Of a stretch of 42,775 bases of DNA, positions 9,872 to 18,958 are shown one piece after another (within the stretch, counting starts at the first letter, position 1; every line of letters starts with the position of its first letter). Both the position numbers and the translations under genes were made by a program. The notes beneath the pieces were generated by a model. That model did no database searches and had not been told where the DNA came from. It saw only the letters and a program-made list of their open reading frames with translations. This DNA is from an uncultured Clostridium sp. (lineage in GTDB: Bacteria; Bacillota; Clostridia; TANB77; CAG-508). The stretch is taken from contig CAMSWH010000012.1 in the NCBI GenBank assembly GCA_947064765.1, positions 1 to 42,775 on the forward strand, given 5' to 3'.

Positions 9872-9914
9872 GTTCTAAAAATATTTTATTTGAATATATA
9901 TTTTTTAAGTATAA
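9872..9914 (+). repeat. 43-bp element copy B upstream of spoIIIAB
   Basis: See copy A; also directly downstream of a terminator. Confidence 0.6.
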
Positions 9915-9947
9915 AATATTTGAAATTACAATATTTAGAAGACAAGC

Positions 9948-10472
9948 ATGTATAAATTAAGGAGTAATATGTTATTTTTAAAAGGATTAAGTTTAATAGG
10001 AGTAATAGTAATATGTTCATATTTAGGAATTATAAAATCAAAAACTTTTGAAAACAGAGTATTAGAACTAAATAAGTTTCAAAATGCTTTAGTTATGTTT
10101 AAAACTAAAATAGAATTTACGCATGAACCAATAAAAAATATTTTTGGAGAAATTTCTAAAGTTATATATAAAGATGAAGAAAATATATTTTTGTATACAA
10201 TAAAAAATCAGAAAAATATATGTGATTCTTGGAATGAAGGAGCAGAGAAAATAAAAAAAGATTTTACAAAAGAAGATGTAGAAATAATAAAAATGATGGG
10301 AAAATTACTAGGTAAAACTGATATTGATGGACAAGTAAACGAAATAGAATTGACGAAAAGTTTAATAGAAAAACAGATAGAGAAAGCAGAATTAGAAAAA
10401 ATGAAAAATTCAAAACTATATAAAACAATGGGAGTAATTTGTGGAATTGGAATTTGTATAATTTTAATATAG
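9948..10472 (+). CDS. spoIIIAB: Stage III sporulation protein AB
   Basis: Position in the operon; YLGIIKSKTFENRVLELNKFQNALVMFKTKIEFTHEPI and C-terminal TM. Confidence 0.9.
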   Translation: MYKLRSNMLFLKGLSLIGVIVICSYLGIIKSKTFENRVLELNKFQNALVMFKTKIEFTHEPIKNIFGEISKVIYKDEENIFLYTIKNQKNICDSWNEGAEKIKKDFTKEDVEIIKMMGKLLGKTDIDGQVNEIELTKSLIEKQIEKAELEKMKNSKLYKTMGVICGIGICIILI

Positions 10473-10487
10473 AAAGGAAAGTTTATT

Positions 10488-10682
10488 ATGAATATAGACT
10501 TATTATTTAAAATTGCAGGAATAGGTATTTTAATTGCAGTATTACATCAAATTTTAACAAAAGCGGGTAGAGATGATCAAGCAATGATGACAACACTTGC
10601 AGGAATGGTAATTGTACTTACAGTAGTTGTAAAAGAAATTAGTACATTATTTGAAACTGTAAGGACGGTGTTTAATTTATAA
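10488..10682 (+). CDS. spoIIIAC: Stage III sporulation protein AC
   Basis: 64 aa: IDLLFKIAGIGILIAVLHQILTKAGRDDQAMMTTLAGMVIVL. Confidence 0.95.
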   Translation: MNIDLLFKIAGIGILIAVLHQILTKAGRDDQAMMTTLAGMVIVLTVVVKEISTLFETVRTVFNL

Positions 10683-11068
10683 TGGATATTGTTAAAGTTA
10701 TAGGAATTGGTTTTTTGACATTGATAATAACAATAATTTTGAAAGAATATAAAAAAGAATATGCAATATATGCTGTGTTAATTGGTGGACTAATAATAAT
10801 ATTTTATTCTATGGATACTATAAAATCTATTATAGATTTTATAAATACTTTATCAAATAATCAAAATTATAATGGTGAGTTTATTTCCCTTTTACTTAAA
10901 ATTACAGGAATTTCAATTTTAACAGAATATGCTGTTAGTATATGTAAAGATTCTGGAGAAAATTCAATAGCAAATAAAATAGATTTTGGAGGAAAAGTTA
11001 TTGTTATATCTTTATCTATTCCAGTAATGCAGACTACTTTAACTACACTTACAAAATTATTGCCATAA
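10682..11068 (+). CDS. spoIIIAD: Stage III sporulation protein AD
   Basis: 128 aa membrane protein with ISILTEYAVSICKDSGENSIANKIDFGGKVIV. Confidence 0.95.
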   Translation: MDIVKVIGIGFLTLIITIILKEYKKEYAIYAVLIGGLIIIFYSMDTIKSIIDFINTLSNNQNYNGEFISLLLKITGISILTEYAVSICKDSGENSIANKIDFGGKVIVISLSIPVMQTTLTTLTKLLP

Positions 11069-11158
11069 AAATATTTTAGTAATTGTTATAGTAATTGATA
11101 TTATAGAGATAAAATTAATATTTTAATTTATGAATATAAAAAAGGAAGATTAGTATTT

Positions 11159-12235
11159 ATGGAAGAAATTATAAATTCTCAAACTAATGCTTTAGGAATT
11201 AATGAGTTTTTGAATTCTGCTAAAGATTATACATCAAATGCATTCCCTGATTTAGATATAATGAAATTATTTTCAGATAGTATTACAGGTGATGTTGGAA
11301 ATATTTTTTCTTATACAAATATAGGAAAAATTTTTACATCAGAAATTCATACAGCAGTAAATTTAATGGTTAGCGTATTAATAATAATTATTATACATAG
11401 TATTTTTAAAGCTATTATAGAAAACTTAGGAAATTCTACAGCAAGTAATGTAGTATATTTTGTACAATATTTAATAATAACTACTGTAGTTATAAATAGT
11501 TTTGTTTCAATTTTAAGTATAACAAGAGAAGCGATAACTAATGTAATTAATTTTATGAATTTACTTATACCATTAATGACAACTTTAATGCTTACAACAG
11601 GTTCTTTAGTAACAACAAGTATGGTAGAACCAATATTATTATTTTTGATGAGTTTTATAGGAAATTTTATTAACTCATTTTTAATACCAATTTTATTAAT
11701 ATCAATAACAATTTCAATAGTATCTAATTTTTCAGATAAAATACAAATAGATAGGCTATCAAAATTTTTAAAATCTTCTATTGTGTGGTCTTTAGGAATT
11801 ATATTAACAATTTTTACATGCACATTATCTTTAGAAGGGAATTTATCAAGTTCAGTAGATGGACTTACGGCTAAAACTGCTAAAGCAACAGTATCTACAT
11901 TTATACCAGTTGTTGGAAAAATAATGGGAGATACAGTAGATAGTGTTATTGGTTGTTCAAATATATTAAAAAATTCAGTAGGAATAATTGGAGTAATAAT
12001 AATAATTGGAATTGTACTTATCCCAATTATAAAAATGGGTATTTTATGGTTTTCATTTAGATTAACGTCCAGTGTGTGTGAAATTGTTGCAGATGGTAAA
12101 ATAGTTAAATTAATAGATCAAATATCAGATAGTTATAAAATATTAATGGCAATTTTAATTTCAGTTTCTGTAATGTTCATTATTGGAATAACAATAGTTA
12201 TAAAAATTACAAATAGTGCATTAATGTATAGATAG
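11159..12235 (+). CDS. spoIIIAE: Stage III sporulation protein AE
   Basis: 358 aa polytopic protein at the expected position; VDGLTAKTAKATVSTFIPVVGKIMGDTVDSVIGCS. Confidence 0.95.
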   Translation: MEEIINSQTNALGINEFLNSAKDYTSNAFPDLDIMKLFSDSITGDVGNIFSYTNIGKIFTSEIHTAVNLMVSVLIIIIIHSIFKAIIENLGNSTASNVVYFVQYLIITTVVINSFVSILSITREAITNVINFMNLLIPLMTTLMLTTGSLVTTSMVEPILLFLMSFIGNFINSFLIPILLISITISIVSNFSDKIQIDRLSKFLKSSIVWSLGIILTIFTCTLSLEGNLSSSVDGLTAKTAKATVSTFIPVVGKIMGDTVDSVIGCSNILKNSVGIIGVIIIIGIVLIPIIKMGILWFSFRLTSSVCEIVADGKIVKLIDQISDSYKILMAILISVSVMFIIGITIVIKITNSALMYR

Positions 12236-12245
12236 GAAATAAAAG

Positions 12246-12761
12246 ATGATTTTAAAAATTAGAGCTTGGTGTGAAGGAATTATAATAGCAATTATTATTT
12301 CAATAATAATTGAAATGCTCCTTCCAGAAGGAAAAAACAAAAAATATGTAAAAGTTGTAATTGGAATATATGTTATGTTTGTTGTAGTAAATCCTATTTT
12401 GGAAATACTAAATTATGATATCAAATTTGAAGAGTTTTTTGGCTTTGAAGAAATTTCAGTATCAACAAGTTTAGATAGCAATATGAAAGATGTATATGTT
12501 GTAGGTATACAGGAAAGCATAAAACAAGAAATTGAAGAGATGGGATATATTGTAAAAAGTATAAATGTAAATGTAGATTCTAATTATGAAAATATTGAAA
12601 AAATAGAATTATCAGTTGAAGAAGAAGAGAATAAAATAAGGGAGATTGAACCAATTATTATAGGAAATAAAGAAAATAAGTTGAATTTAAAATATACTAA
12701 TATTATAGCATATTTGGTAGAAAATTATTCGATATCAGAAGATAAAATATTTTTTAAATAA
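12246..12761 (+). CDS. spoIIIAF: Stage III sporulation protein AF
   Basis: Position; LLPEGKNKKYVKVVIGIYVMFVVVNPIL. Confidence 0.92.
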   Translation: MILKIRAWCEGIIIAIIISIIIEMLLPEGKNKKYVKVVIGIYVMFVVVNPILEILNYDIKFEEFFGFEEISVSTSLDSNMKDVYVVGIQESIKQEIEEMGYIVKSINVNVDSNYENIEKIELSVEEEENKIREIEPIIIGNKENKLNLKYTNIIAYLVENYSISEDKIFFK

Positions 12762-12808
12762 AATGATGTATATATTGAATTTTTAACAAGAAAGGAACGT
12801 ATTTTATT

Positions 12809-13402
12809 ATGATTGAAAAATTAAAAAATATGTTTAATAACAAAGAAAAAAGAGTAGAAAATTTAATTTCTTTTTTAATAATATTAGTAATAACTTTAAT
12901 AGTAATAAATAAAATATTAAAAGGAGATGAAACTCCAAATGAAGATTATAAAAATGAAGTAGGAGTTGAACTTGCTTCTTCTACTAATGAAAATATAAAT
13001 ATACAAGGAAATAATTTGAGTAATGAGTTAGAGCAAAGAATAGAAAACATTTTAACTAAAATTGATGGTGTTGGAAAGGTCTCAGTACTTCTTACATATA
13101 AAGAAAGTAGTTCATTTGTACCAATATACAATGTTAGTTCAAGCACAAGCATAACTCAGGAAAAAGATACATCAGGAGGAACTAGAACTACCGAAACAGA
13201 AAATAATCAAAAAGATGTTATAAAAGATTCAAATTCAAATGTTGTAACAGAGAAAATAATTATGCCAAGCATAGAAGGAGCGATAGTGACAGCAGAAGGA
13301 GCAAAAGATGCAACTATTAAGAGTAATATAATTGCAGCGGTTGAAGCTGTAACAGGAGTGGCAAATCATAAAATACAAGTTTTTGAGATGGGAGATGAAT
13401 AA
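12809..13402 (+). CDS. spoIIIAG: Stage III sporulation protein AG
   Basis: Position; LEQRIENILTKIDGVGKVSVLLTYKESS and EGAIVTAEGAKDATIKSNIIAAVEAVTGVANHKIQVF. Confidence 0.93.
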   Translation: MIEKLKNMFNNKEKRVENLISFLIILVITLIVINKILKGDETPNEDYKNEVGVELASSTNENINIQGNNLSNELEQRIENILTKIDGVGKVSVLLTYKESSSFVPIYNVSSSTSITQEKDTSGGTRTTETENNQKDVIKDSNSNVVTEKIIMPSIEGAIVTAEGAKDATIKSNIIAAVEAVTGVANHKIQVFEMGDE

Positions 13403-13404
13403 TT

Positions 13405-14019
13405 TTGAAATTTAATAAAGAAAGAATAAAACAAATAATATTATCATGCATTGCATTTTCTTTAATATTAGTGGGATATTTGAATTATAATTATGACCAA
13501 AATAATAGTATAGAAGTATCAAGTAGAACAAGTAATGATATTAATTTAGGAGATGTAGAATTAGTAAATAGCGAACCTGTAGAAAATAGTGGGGCGATTG
13601 TTTCAAATGCAGAATTAGATAATACTAATCAAACAACTAGTGATAATAGTAGCTCTATAAAAGAAGAAAATATAGACAATTATTTTGAAGAAAGCAGGAT
13701 ACAAAGAGATAGAATGTATTCAGAAATGCTAGAAACATATCAAAAACTTATAGATTCATCAGAAACTCCACAAGATCAGAAATCTATAGCAGCACAAGAA
13801 ATTTCAAATATAACTAGTGTAAAAAATGGAATAATGATATCAGAAAATTTAATTAAAAATAAAGGATTTGAGAATGTAATAATTTTAGTAAATAATGGAA
13901 AAGTTAGTGTAGTTATAAAATCATCTAAACTAACACAAGAACAAATTTCACAAATTCAAAATATTGTACAAAGAGAATTGAATATAGAAGTTACAAATAT
14001 CAGTATTAGTAATAAATAA
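13405..14019 (+). CDS. spoIIIAH: Stage III sporulation protein AH (TTG start)
   Basis: Position; C-terminal ring-building motif region (NVIILVNNGKVSVVIKSSKLTQEQISQIQNIVQRE). Confidence 0.92.
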   Translation: MKFNKERIKQIILSCIAFSLILVGYLNYNYDQNNSIEVSSRTSNDINLGDVELVNSEPVENSGAIVSNAELDNTNQTTSDNSSSIKEENIDNYFEESRIQRDRMYSEMLETYQKLIDSSETPQDQKSIAAQEISNITSVKNGIMISENLIKNKGFENVIILVNNGKVSVVIKSSKLTQEQISQIQNIVQRELNIEVTNISISNK

Positions 14020-14162
14020 GCAGTTTTTCAAATATTGTTAGAATATTTTTTGCTATAAGATTAATAATAAAAATGTATGAATAAGAAATTCATATAATTT
14101 TTTAAGGATGTTATCTTTAGAATTTAAAAATTCAAAGAAACTACTATTAGAAAGGAAAGATT

Positions 14163-14615
14163 ATGGCAAAAAGAGGTTTATTTATAGGACTAGCTGTAAT
14201 AATCCTTTGTCTATGTTGTGGAACATGTTTTGCAGCAGAAGGTAACAATAATTCAATTAATTTAGGTAATGAAATAATGGAATCTATTGATAAAACAGGA
14301 GATAGCATTAACAATGTTGTTTCAGGTAATGCTGTAAATGATGCAGGAAATGCAGTAAGAGATGGGGTAAACAATGTAAAAAACGGTGTAGAAAATATTG
14401 GAAATGATGCAAAAAATATTGATGATGGTGTTGTAAATAGAAGTAATGCAGGAGGTAATTATAATGCAGTTAGAACAACAACAGAAGGAACTCAAGGAGT
14501 AACAACAAACTTTGATGCAATGTCAACAACAACTTGGATGTGGATTATTTTAGTAGTAGCAGCAGTAATTATTATTGCAGCTATTTGGTATTATGCAACA
14601 CAAAATAATGATTAG
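14163..14615 (+). CDS. Small secreted/bitopic Asn/Gly-rich protein, unknown function
   Basis: Signal peptide plus C-terminal TM (TTTWMWIILVVAAVIIIAAIWYYATQ); good SD aggaaag. Confidence 0.65.
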   Translation: MAKRGLFIGLAVIILCLCCGTCFAAEGNNNSINLGNEIMESIDKTGDSINNVVSGNAVNDAGNAVRDGVNNVKNGVENIGNDAKNIDDGVVNRSNAGGNYNAVRTTTEGTQGVTTNFDAMSTTTWMWIILVVAAVIIIAAIWYYATQNND

Positions 14616-14626
14616 TAAGCTTGCAT

Positions 14627-14677
14627 AAAAAAGAAGTATTATATAAGATGTATATTTTATATAATACTTCTTTTTTT
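14627..14677. terminator. Terminator after the 14163 ORF
   Basis: GAAGTATTATATAA ... TTATATAATACTTC TTTTTTT. Confidence 0.9.
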
Positions 14678-14763
14678 CTATTCTAATAAAGTTATCTGGT
14701 ATGATAACTTTAAATAGAATTTTGTTTTTTATTTTAATAAATATTTGGAATTTTATAGAAAGT

Positions 14764-14791
14764 AAAAAACTAAGATATAAAATCTTAGTTT
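14764..14791 (-). terminator. Terminator for the minus-strand gene 14807-15097
   Basis: AAACTAAGAT ataaa ATCTTAGTTT with T-run on the minus strand. Confidence 0.75.
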
Positions 14792-14806
14792 AAAATAATT
14801 TAATAT

Positions 14807-15097
14807 TTATTTTTTTAATCTTATTAGAATTGCTATTGCAAAAAGAATAAGTAATACTCCGATTGAAATAAGGATTATACTTAATATATTATTTAATTCT
14901 AAATTTGCTTGTGAATAATTATTAAGTGGAGCAACACTTGTTATAGCTGAAGAACCTAAAGAAGATAAAGCACTTGTTGAAGAAGCATCTTCTTGTATGA
15001 TATTTTCTTCATCAGAAGTTGCAGACACATTATAAAATATAAAAGCAAAAGATGAAATTAATACTAATATTAATAATATTTTTTTTAGTTTAGACAT
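14807..15097 (-). CDS. Small Ser-rich membrane protein, unknown function
   Basis: Signal peptide MSKLKKILLILVLISSFAFIFYNVSA and C-terminal TM with IRLKK; SD on minus strand (ggagggt). Confidence 0.7.
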   Translation of the reverse strand: MSKLKKILLILVLISSFAFIFYNVSATSDEENIIQEDASSTSALSSLGSSAITSVAPLNNYSQANLELNNILSIILISIGVLLILFAIAILIRLKK

Positions 15098-15353
15098 ATA
15101 ACCCTCCTAAATAATACATTAACAATATAATATACAAAAACAAATAAAAAGTCTATAGAAATAAAAAAATTTAATAAAAACGTTATATTTGTAATTTAAA
15201 GAGATATTGAAGTTACAATAAACTATAAATACATATGAATAATTTAAAAAGAGAAATTAACAGAGTTTATTTTTTACTTAAAAATATTGTTAAAAAGAAA
15301 TGTATGATATAAAATATTAATGAAATAATTTTTAGTTTGAAAGGAATTATTTT

Positions 15354-15636
15354 ATGGATGAATTTAAAAAAGGATATCATATTACTAAAAAAGTAAATTA
15401 TATTACATACAAAAAATGGTTTAAAACCCAAAATAGGACTTAGAAGTAGTTTAATTTATTGAAAGTTATATTTTTCCAAAAGAAAAAGTATTATTTTTGG
15501 ATCAATATGTGATGACACCATATAGTAAACTTGAAACAAGTTTAAAAGTAGCAAATATAAGATAAGTAAAAAATATTTTTCTACAAATTAAAAAAATTAG
15601 ATCAAACAGGGAAATGTCTGAAGAACAATTAAAATA
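15354..15636 (+). pseudogene. Probable decayed ORF
   Basis: SD-like aaagga + ATG, DEFKKGYHITKKVNYITYKKWFKTQNRT*, then other-frame stretches (PKEKVLFLDQYVMTPYSKLETSLKVANIR*) with scattered stops. Confidence 0.35.
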
Positions 15637-15712
15637 AATAAAAAATTATTGATAATATTTGAAAAAGGTATTGTAAAAAAATAATATACAATATATAATT
15701 ATCAAATAATAT

Positions 15713-15787
15713 TCGGGTGTCGCCAAGCGGTAAGGCATCGGACTCTGACTCCGACATTCGTTAGTTCGAATCTAACCACCCGAGCCA
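15713..15787 (+). tRNA. tRNA-Gln, anticodon CTG, CCA encoded
   Basis: Acceptor TCGGGTG/CACCCGA, anticodon arm TCGGA-CTCTGAC-TCCGA, T-arm GTTAG-TTCGAAT-CTAAC, GCCA end. Confidence 0.95.
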
Positions 15788-15924
15788 TAATTTTGTCTGC
15801 AAATGTAAAACATAAAAAATACATCTGCAGATTTATTTTTTATTACTAAGAAGTTTTAGATTAATTGTTTTAGAATCAATAAAGTTTTTTGTATGTATTT
15901 AAAAAGATAGAGGAGGATATAAAT

Positions 15925-16997
15925 ATGAAAAAAATATTAATTATTTCTACAGGTGGTACTATTTCACAAGTACATACAGAAACGGGTATTGCAATTAGTA
16001 ATGAAAAATCTTTTAAAGGAGATGTTTTTGCAGACAATTTAAACCGCTTAAAAAGAGAATTTAATATTGATGTTATAGATTCAAAAACAATTTTAAATAA
16101 AGACAGTTCAAATATAGTCCCAACTGACTGGGAAAAAATTATAAATACAATTATAGAAGAATATAATAATTACACAGCTTTTATAGTTACTCATGGTACA
16201 AATACAATGGGGTATACTTGTTCTGCAGTATCATTTGCAATAGGTAATGTTGGAAAACCCATTGCATTTACTGGAGCACAGATATCCTATGGAATGCCTG
16301 GAACAGATGCTATTATTAATTTAGAAAATACATTAAGAGTTATAGCATGTGATGATTGTAAATTAGCAGGAGTATGCTGTGTATTTGGAAGTAAAGTTAT
16401 AACGGGCACAAGAGTAAAAAAACAAAATGAATTTGAATATGATGCATTTAAAACTTTTGGAAGACAATTAGATGTAGCTAGAATAGGTAATAGTATAGTT
16501 TATAATGAAACAGCTTTAGAAAAGCATTTAAGTTTTTTAGGCAGTAGATCAAAACAAAAAGATGAACTTATTGTAAAAAATAAATTTGATACAAATATTG
16601 TATGCTTGACAGAATTTCCACGGATTGAAAGCAACTTACTTTAAAGTATTAGTGGAAAATGGAGTTAAAGGTTTTATATTAAGATCTACTGGTGCAGGAG
16701 ATCCTAATATTGCAAGAGTTGGAAAAGACTATGAAAATTTAAGAGAAGTATTTGAATATTTACAGGAAAAACAAATACCAATTATTATAACAACACAAGC
16801 GCCAAGTGGATTAGCAAGTATGAAAATAAATGAACCACGGACAATTAGCATTAGAATTTGGAGCAATACCTGCTTGGGATATGAGTATGGAAAGCATGGT
16901 TACTAAATTATCGTGGCTATTAGGCAATGGATATTCTTATAAAGAAATACAGAAAGAAATGATAACTTCATTAAGAGGAGAAATTGAAGTTAATTAG
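15925..16997 (+). CDS. ansA: Type I L-asparaginase (AnsA-like) in three reading-frame segments joined by two +1 shifts at CCACGGA (16618-16624 and 16835-16841)
   Basis: MKKILIISTGGTISQ, VTHGTNTMGYT, GAQISYGMPGTDA; segment 2 ILRSTGAGDPN, TTQAPSGLAS; segment 3 GQLALEFGAIPAWDMSMESMVTKLSWLLG...SLRGEIEVN*. Skipping C16621 and C16838 gives about 356 aa. Confidence 0.85.
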
Positions 16998-17072
16998 AAC
17001 ACTAAACATGAGAAAAGATTATTGTATTTAAAGTAATATAATATTTTAGATTAAAGTGAGTAGGTGGGTAAT

Positions 17073-17936
17073 ATGAATAATATAAAAGGTATAATCTTAG
17101 ATGTTGATGGTGTAATTATTGGGGAAAAAATTGGTTTCAATTCTCCAAATCCTCATACAAATGTTATTAATAAGTTAAGAGAATTAAGAAATAGAGGAAT
17201 ACCAATTAGTTTATGTACTGCAAAACCGCATTTTTCTATTGGAAAAGTAATAAAAGATGCAGGATTAAATAATTATCATATAGCAGATGGTGGGAGTGTT
17301 ATTATAAATCCAATAAATAATACAATAGTAAAAAAGCATATTCTAGATAAAGAATTAGTAAAAAAAATATTAAAAATGTATATAGAAAATGATGTATATA
17401 CTGAAATTTATACAATAGATAATTATTTTATACAAAAAAGCCAAGAATGTGATATTACACCAAAACATATTCATATATTACAAGCTAATCCTGTTATGCT
17501 AGAAAATATAGTAGAAGAAAGCCATAAATATGATGTTACAAAAATAATGCCAATAGCATTAAATGAAGAAGATAAAGAGAGAATTGCTAACTTGTTTGAA
17601 AAGTTAAACACAGGGTTAACTTTAAGTTGGGGAATTCATCCAGTTGCTAATCCATTAAAATTTGGAATAATTACAGCACCTAATATATCTAAAAAAGAGG
17701 GAGCAATAGAAATTTCTAAAAATATGAATATTCCATTAGAAAATATTTTAGCAGTAGGTGATAGTACTAGTGATTGGCAATTTATTGAATTATGTGGATA
17801 TGGAGCGGCTATGGGAAATGCTAGTAATCAATTAAAAGAGTTAGTAAAAACAAAAGCTAAAGGATACTTTTATATTGGAGAGAATGTAGATGAAAATGGA
17901 ATAATTGGAATATTAGATTATTTTGACAATATTTAA
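17073..17936 (+). CDS. HAD superfamily hydrolase (Cof-like)
   Basis: GIILDVDGVI, LCTAKP, ILAVGDSTSDWQFIELCGYGAAMGNAS. Confidence 0.85.
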   Translation: MNNIKGIILDVDGVIIGEKIGFNSPNPHTNVINKLRELRNRGIPISLCTAKPHFSIGKVIKDAGLNNYHIADGGSVIINPINNTIVKKHILDKELVKKILKMYIENDVYTEIYTIDNYFIQKSQECDITPKHIHILQANPVMLENIVEESHKYDVTKIMPIALNEEDKERIANLFEKLNTGLTLSWGIHPVANPLKFGIITAPNISKKEGAIEISKNMNIPLENILAVGDSTSDWQFIELCGYGAAMGNASNQLKELVKTKAKGYFYIGENVDENGIIGILDYFDNI

Positions 17937-18050
17937 ATTCTAATTAACAATAATGTTATAAGTTTTGTAATAAAATAGATTAAGAAAAGTAGAAATAAAA
18001 AATTTATTTATTTTAATAAAAATACATTTATTCTAATAAGGAGATAATAT

Positions 18051-18938
18051 ATGGGATATATTTTTGCAATAATATCATCATTATTTTTTACAGCATATAT
18101 AATACCTAAAAAAATATCAAAACAATCACCAGTAAAATATAGTTTATTTATGGGATTAGGATTTTTTATTATATCAATTATAGTATATTTAATAAATAAA
18201 ATTGCAATACCAAATACACAGGAAACACTTTTAAATCCAATATTACTTTTATCAGCATTAGGTGGAGTATTATGGTTAGTTGGCTCAATATTCTTCTTAA
18301 CAGCAATTGATAAAATAGGTTTATCAAGATCAAATCAGTGGAAGAACTTGCAAGGACCAATTGGGGCAATTTTAACATTAATATTCTTATCCGAATTTAT
18401 GCAAATAAAAGTAATTTATATTATTTTAGCGATTATTTTTATATTGATTTCTGCAATGTTATTTACCATAAAAAATGAAGAAGAAAAAGTAGTAGATAAA
18501 AAAGGTATAATATATGCGATATTATCAGCATTGTTTTTCGGAACAAATGCTTTAATACAGAAATACGTAACTAATAATGGATTAGTATATTCTCAACAAG
18601 TATATTTTTCAGGATTAGTATTTATATCAGCATTTACATATATTATTTTTAAAGAAAAAAATATTAAATGTTTATTAGATATAAAAAGTAAAGATAATAT
18701 TTTAGGAATTGCAGGAGGATTTTTATACTTTTTTGCATCATTTTTTTCAACATTATCTTATAAATATATACCAGGATCAATAGCATTTACTATAGTTCAA
18801 TTAAATGCGGTTTGGACAATATTGGTAGGAGTATTAATATTTAAAGAAGTTGATTTTAAACAGAATTGGAAAAGAATAATAATAGGAATAGTATTAGCTA
18901 TTATTGGTGTAGTTATGCTTTTACTTGCTCAAAATTAA
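18051..18938 (+). CDS. DMT/EamA family transporter
   Basis: Ten-TM-like two-repeat protein ending VGVLIFKEVDFKQNWKRIIIGIVLAIIGVVMLL. Confidence 0.8.
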   Translation: MGYIFAIISSLFFTAYIIPKKISKQSPVKYSLFMGLGFFIISIIVYLINKIAIPNTQETLLNPILLLSALGGVLWLVGSIFFLTAIDKIGLSRSNQWKNLQGPIGAILTLIFLSEFMQIKVIYIILAIIFILISAMLFTIKNEEEKVVDKKGIIYAILSALFFGTNALIQKYVTNNGLVYSQQVYFSGLVFISAFTYIIFKEKNIKCLLDIKSKDNILGIAGGFLYFFASFFSTLSYKYIPGSIAFTIVQLNAVWTILVGVLIFKEVDFKQNWKRIIIGIVLAIIGVVMLLLAQN

Positions 18939-18958
18939 AATATAGGAGAGAATGGAAT

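Noticed and set aside
11347-11823. 158-aa antisense ORF opposite spoIIIAE
   Set aside because: Composition mirrors the AT-rich sense gene; no SD and no domain-like features.
15713-15787. tRNA-Gln as a decoder of a reassigned CGG codon
   Set aside because: The anticodon reads CTG (CAG codon), not CCG; also, the frame breaks need a +1 shift, which codon reassignment alone would not repair.
16618-16841. Simple sequencing or methylation-linked base-calling error as the full explanation for the ansA frame breaks
   Set aside because: Not excluded, but not preferred. Both sites are not homopolymers, where short reads rarely insert bases. The corrected sequence CCAGG is a Dcm-type CCWGG site known to disturb nanopore calls, but several other CCAGG sites in intact genes here (e.g. 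in pgk, spoIIIAA, polC, PBP) are unaltered, and the adapter points to Illumina data. Raw reads would decide.
16625-16906. Separate 93-aa protein listed by the ORF track
   Set aside because: It is the middle segment of the frame-broken asparaginase, with no SD of its own.
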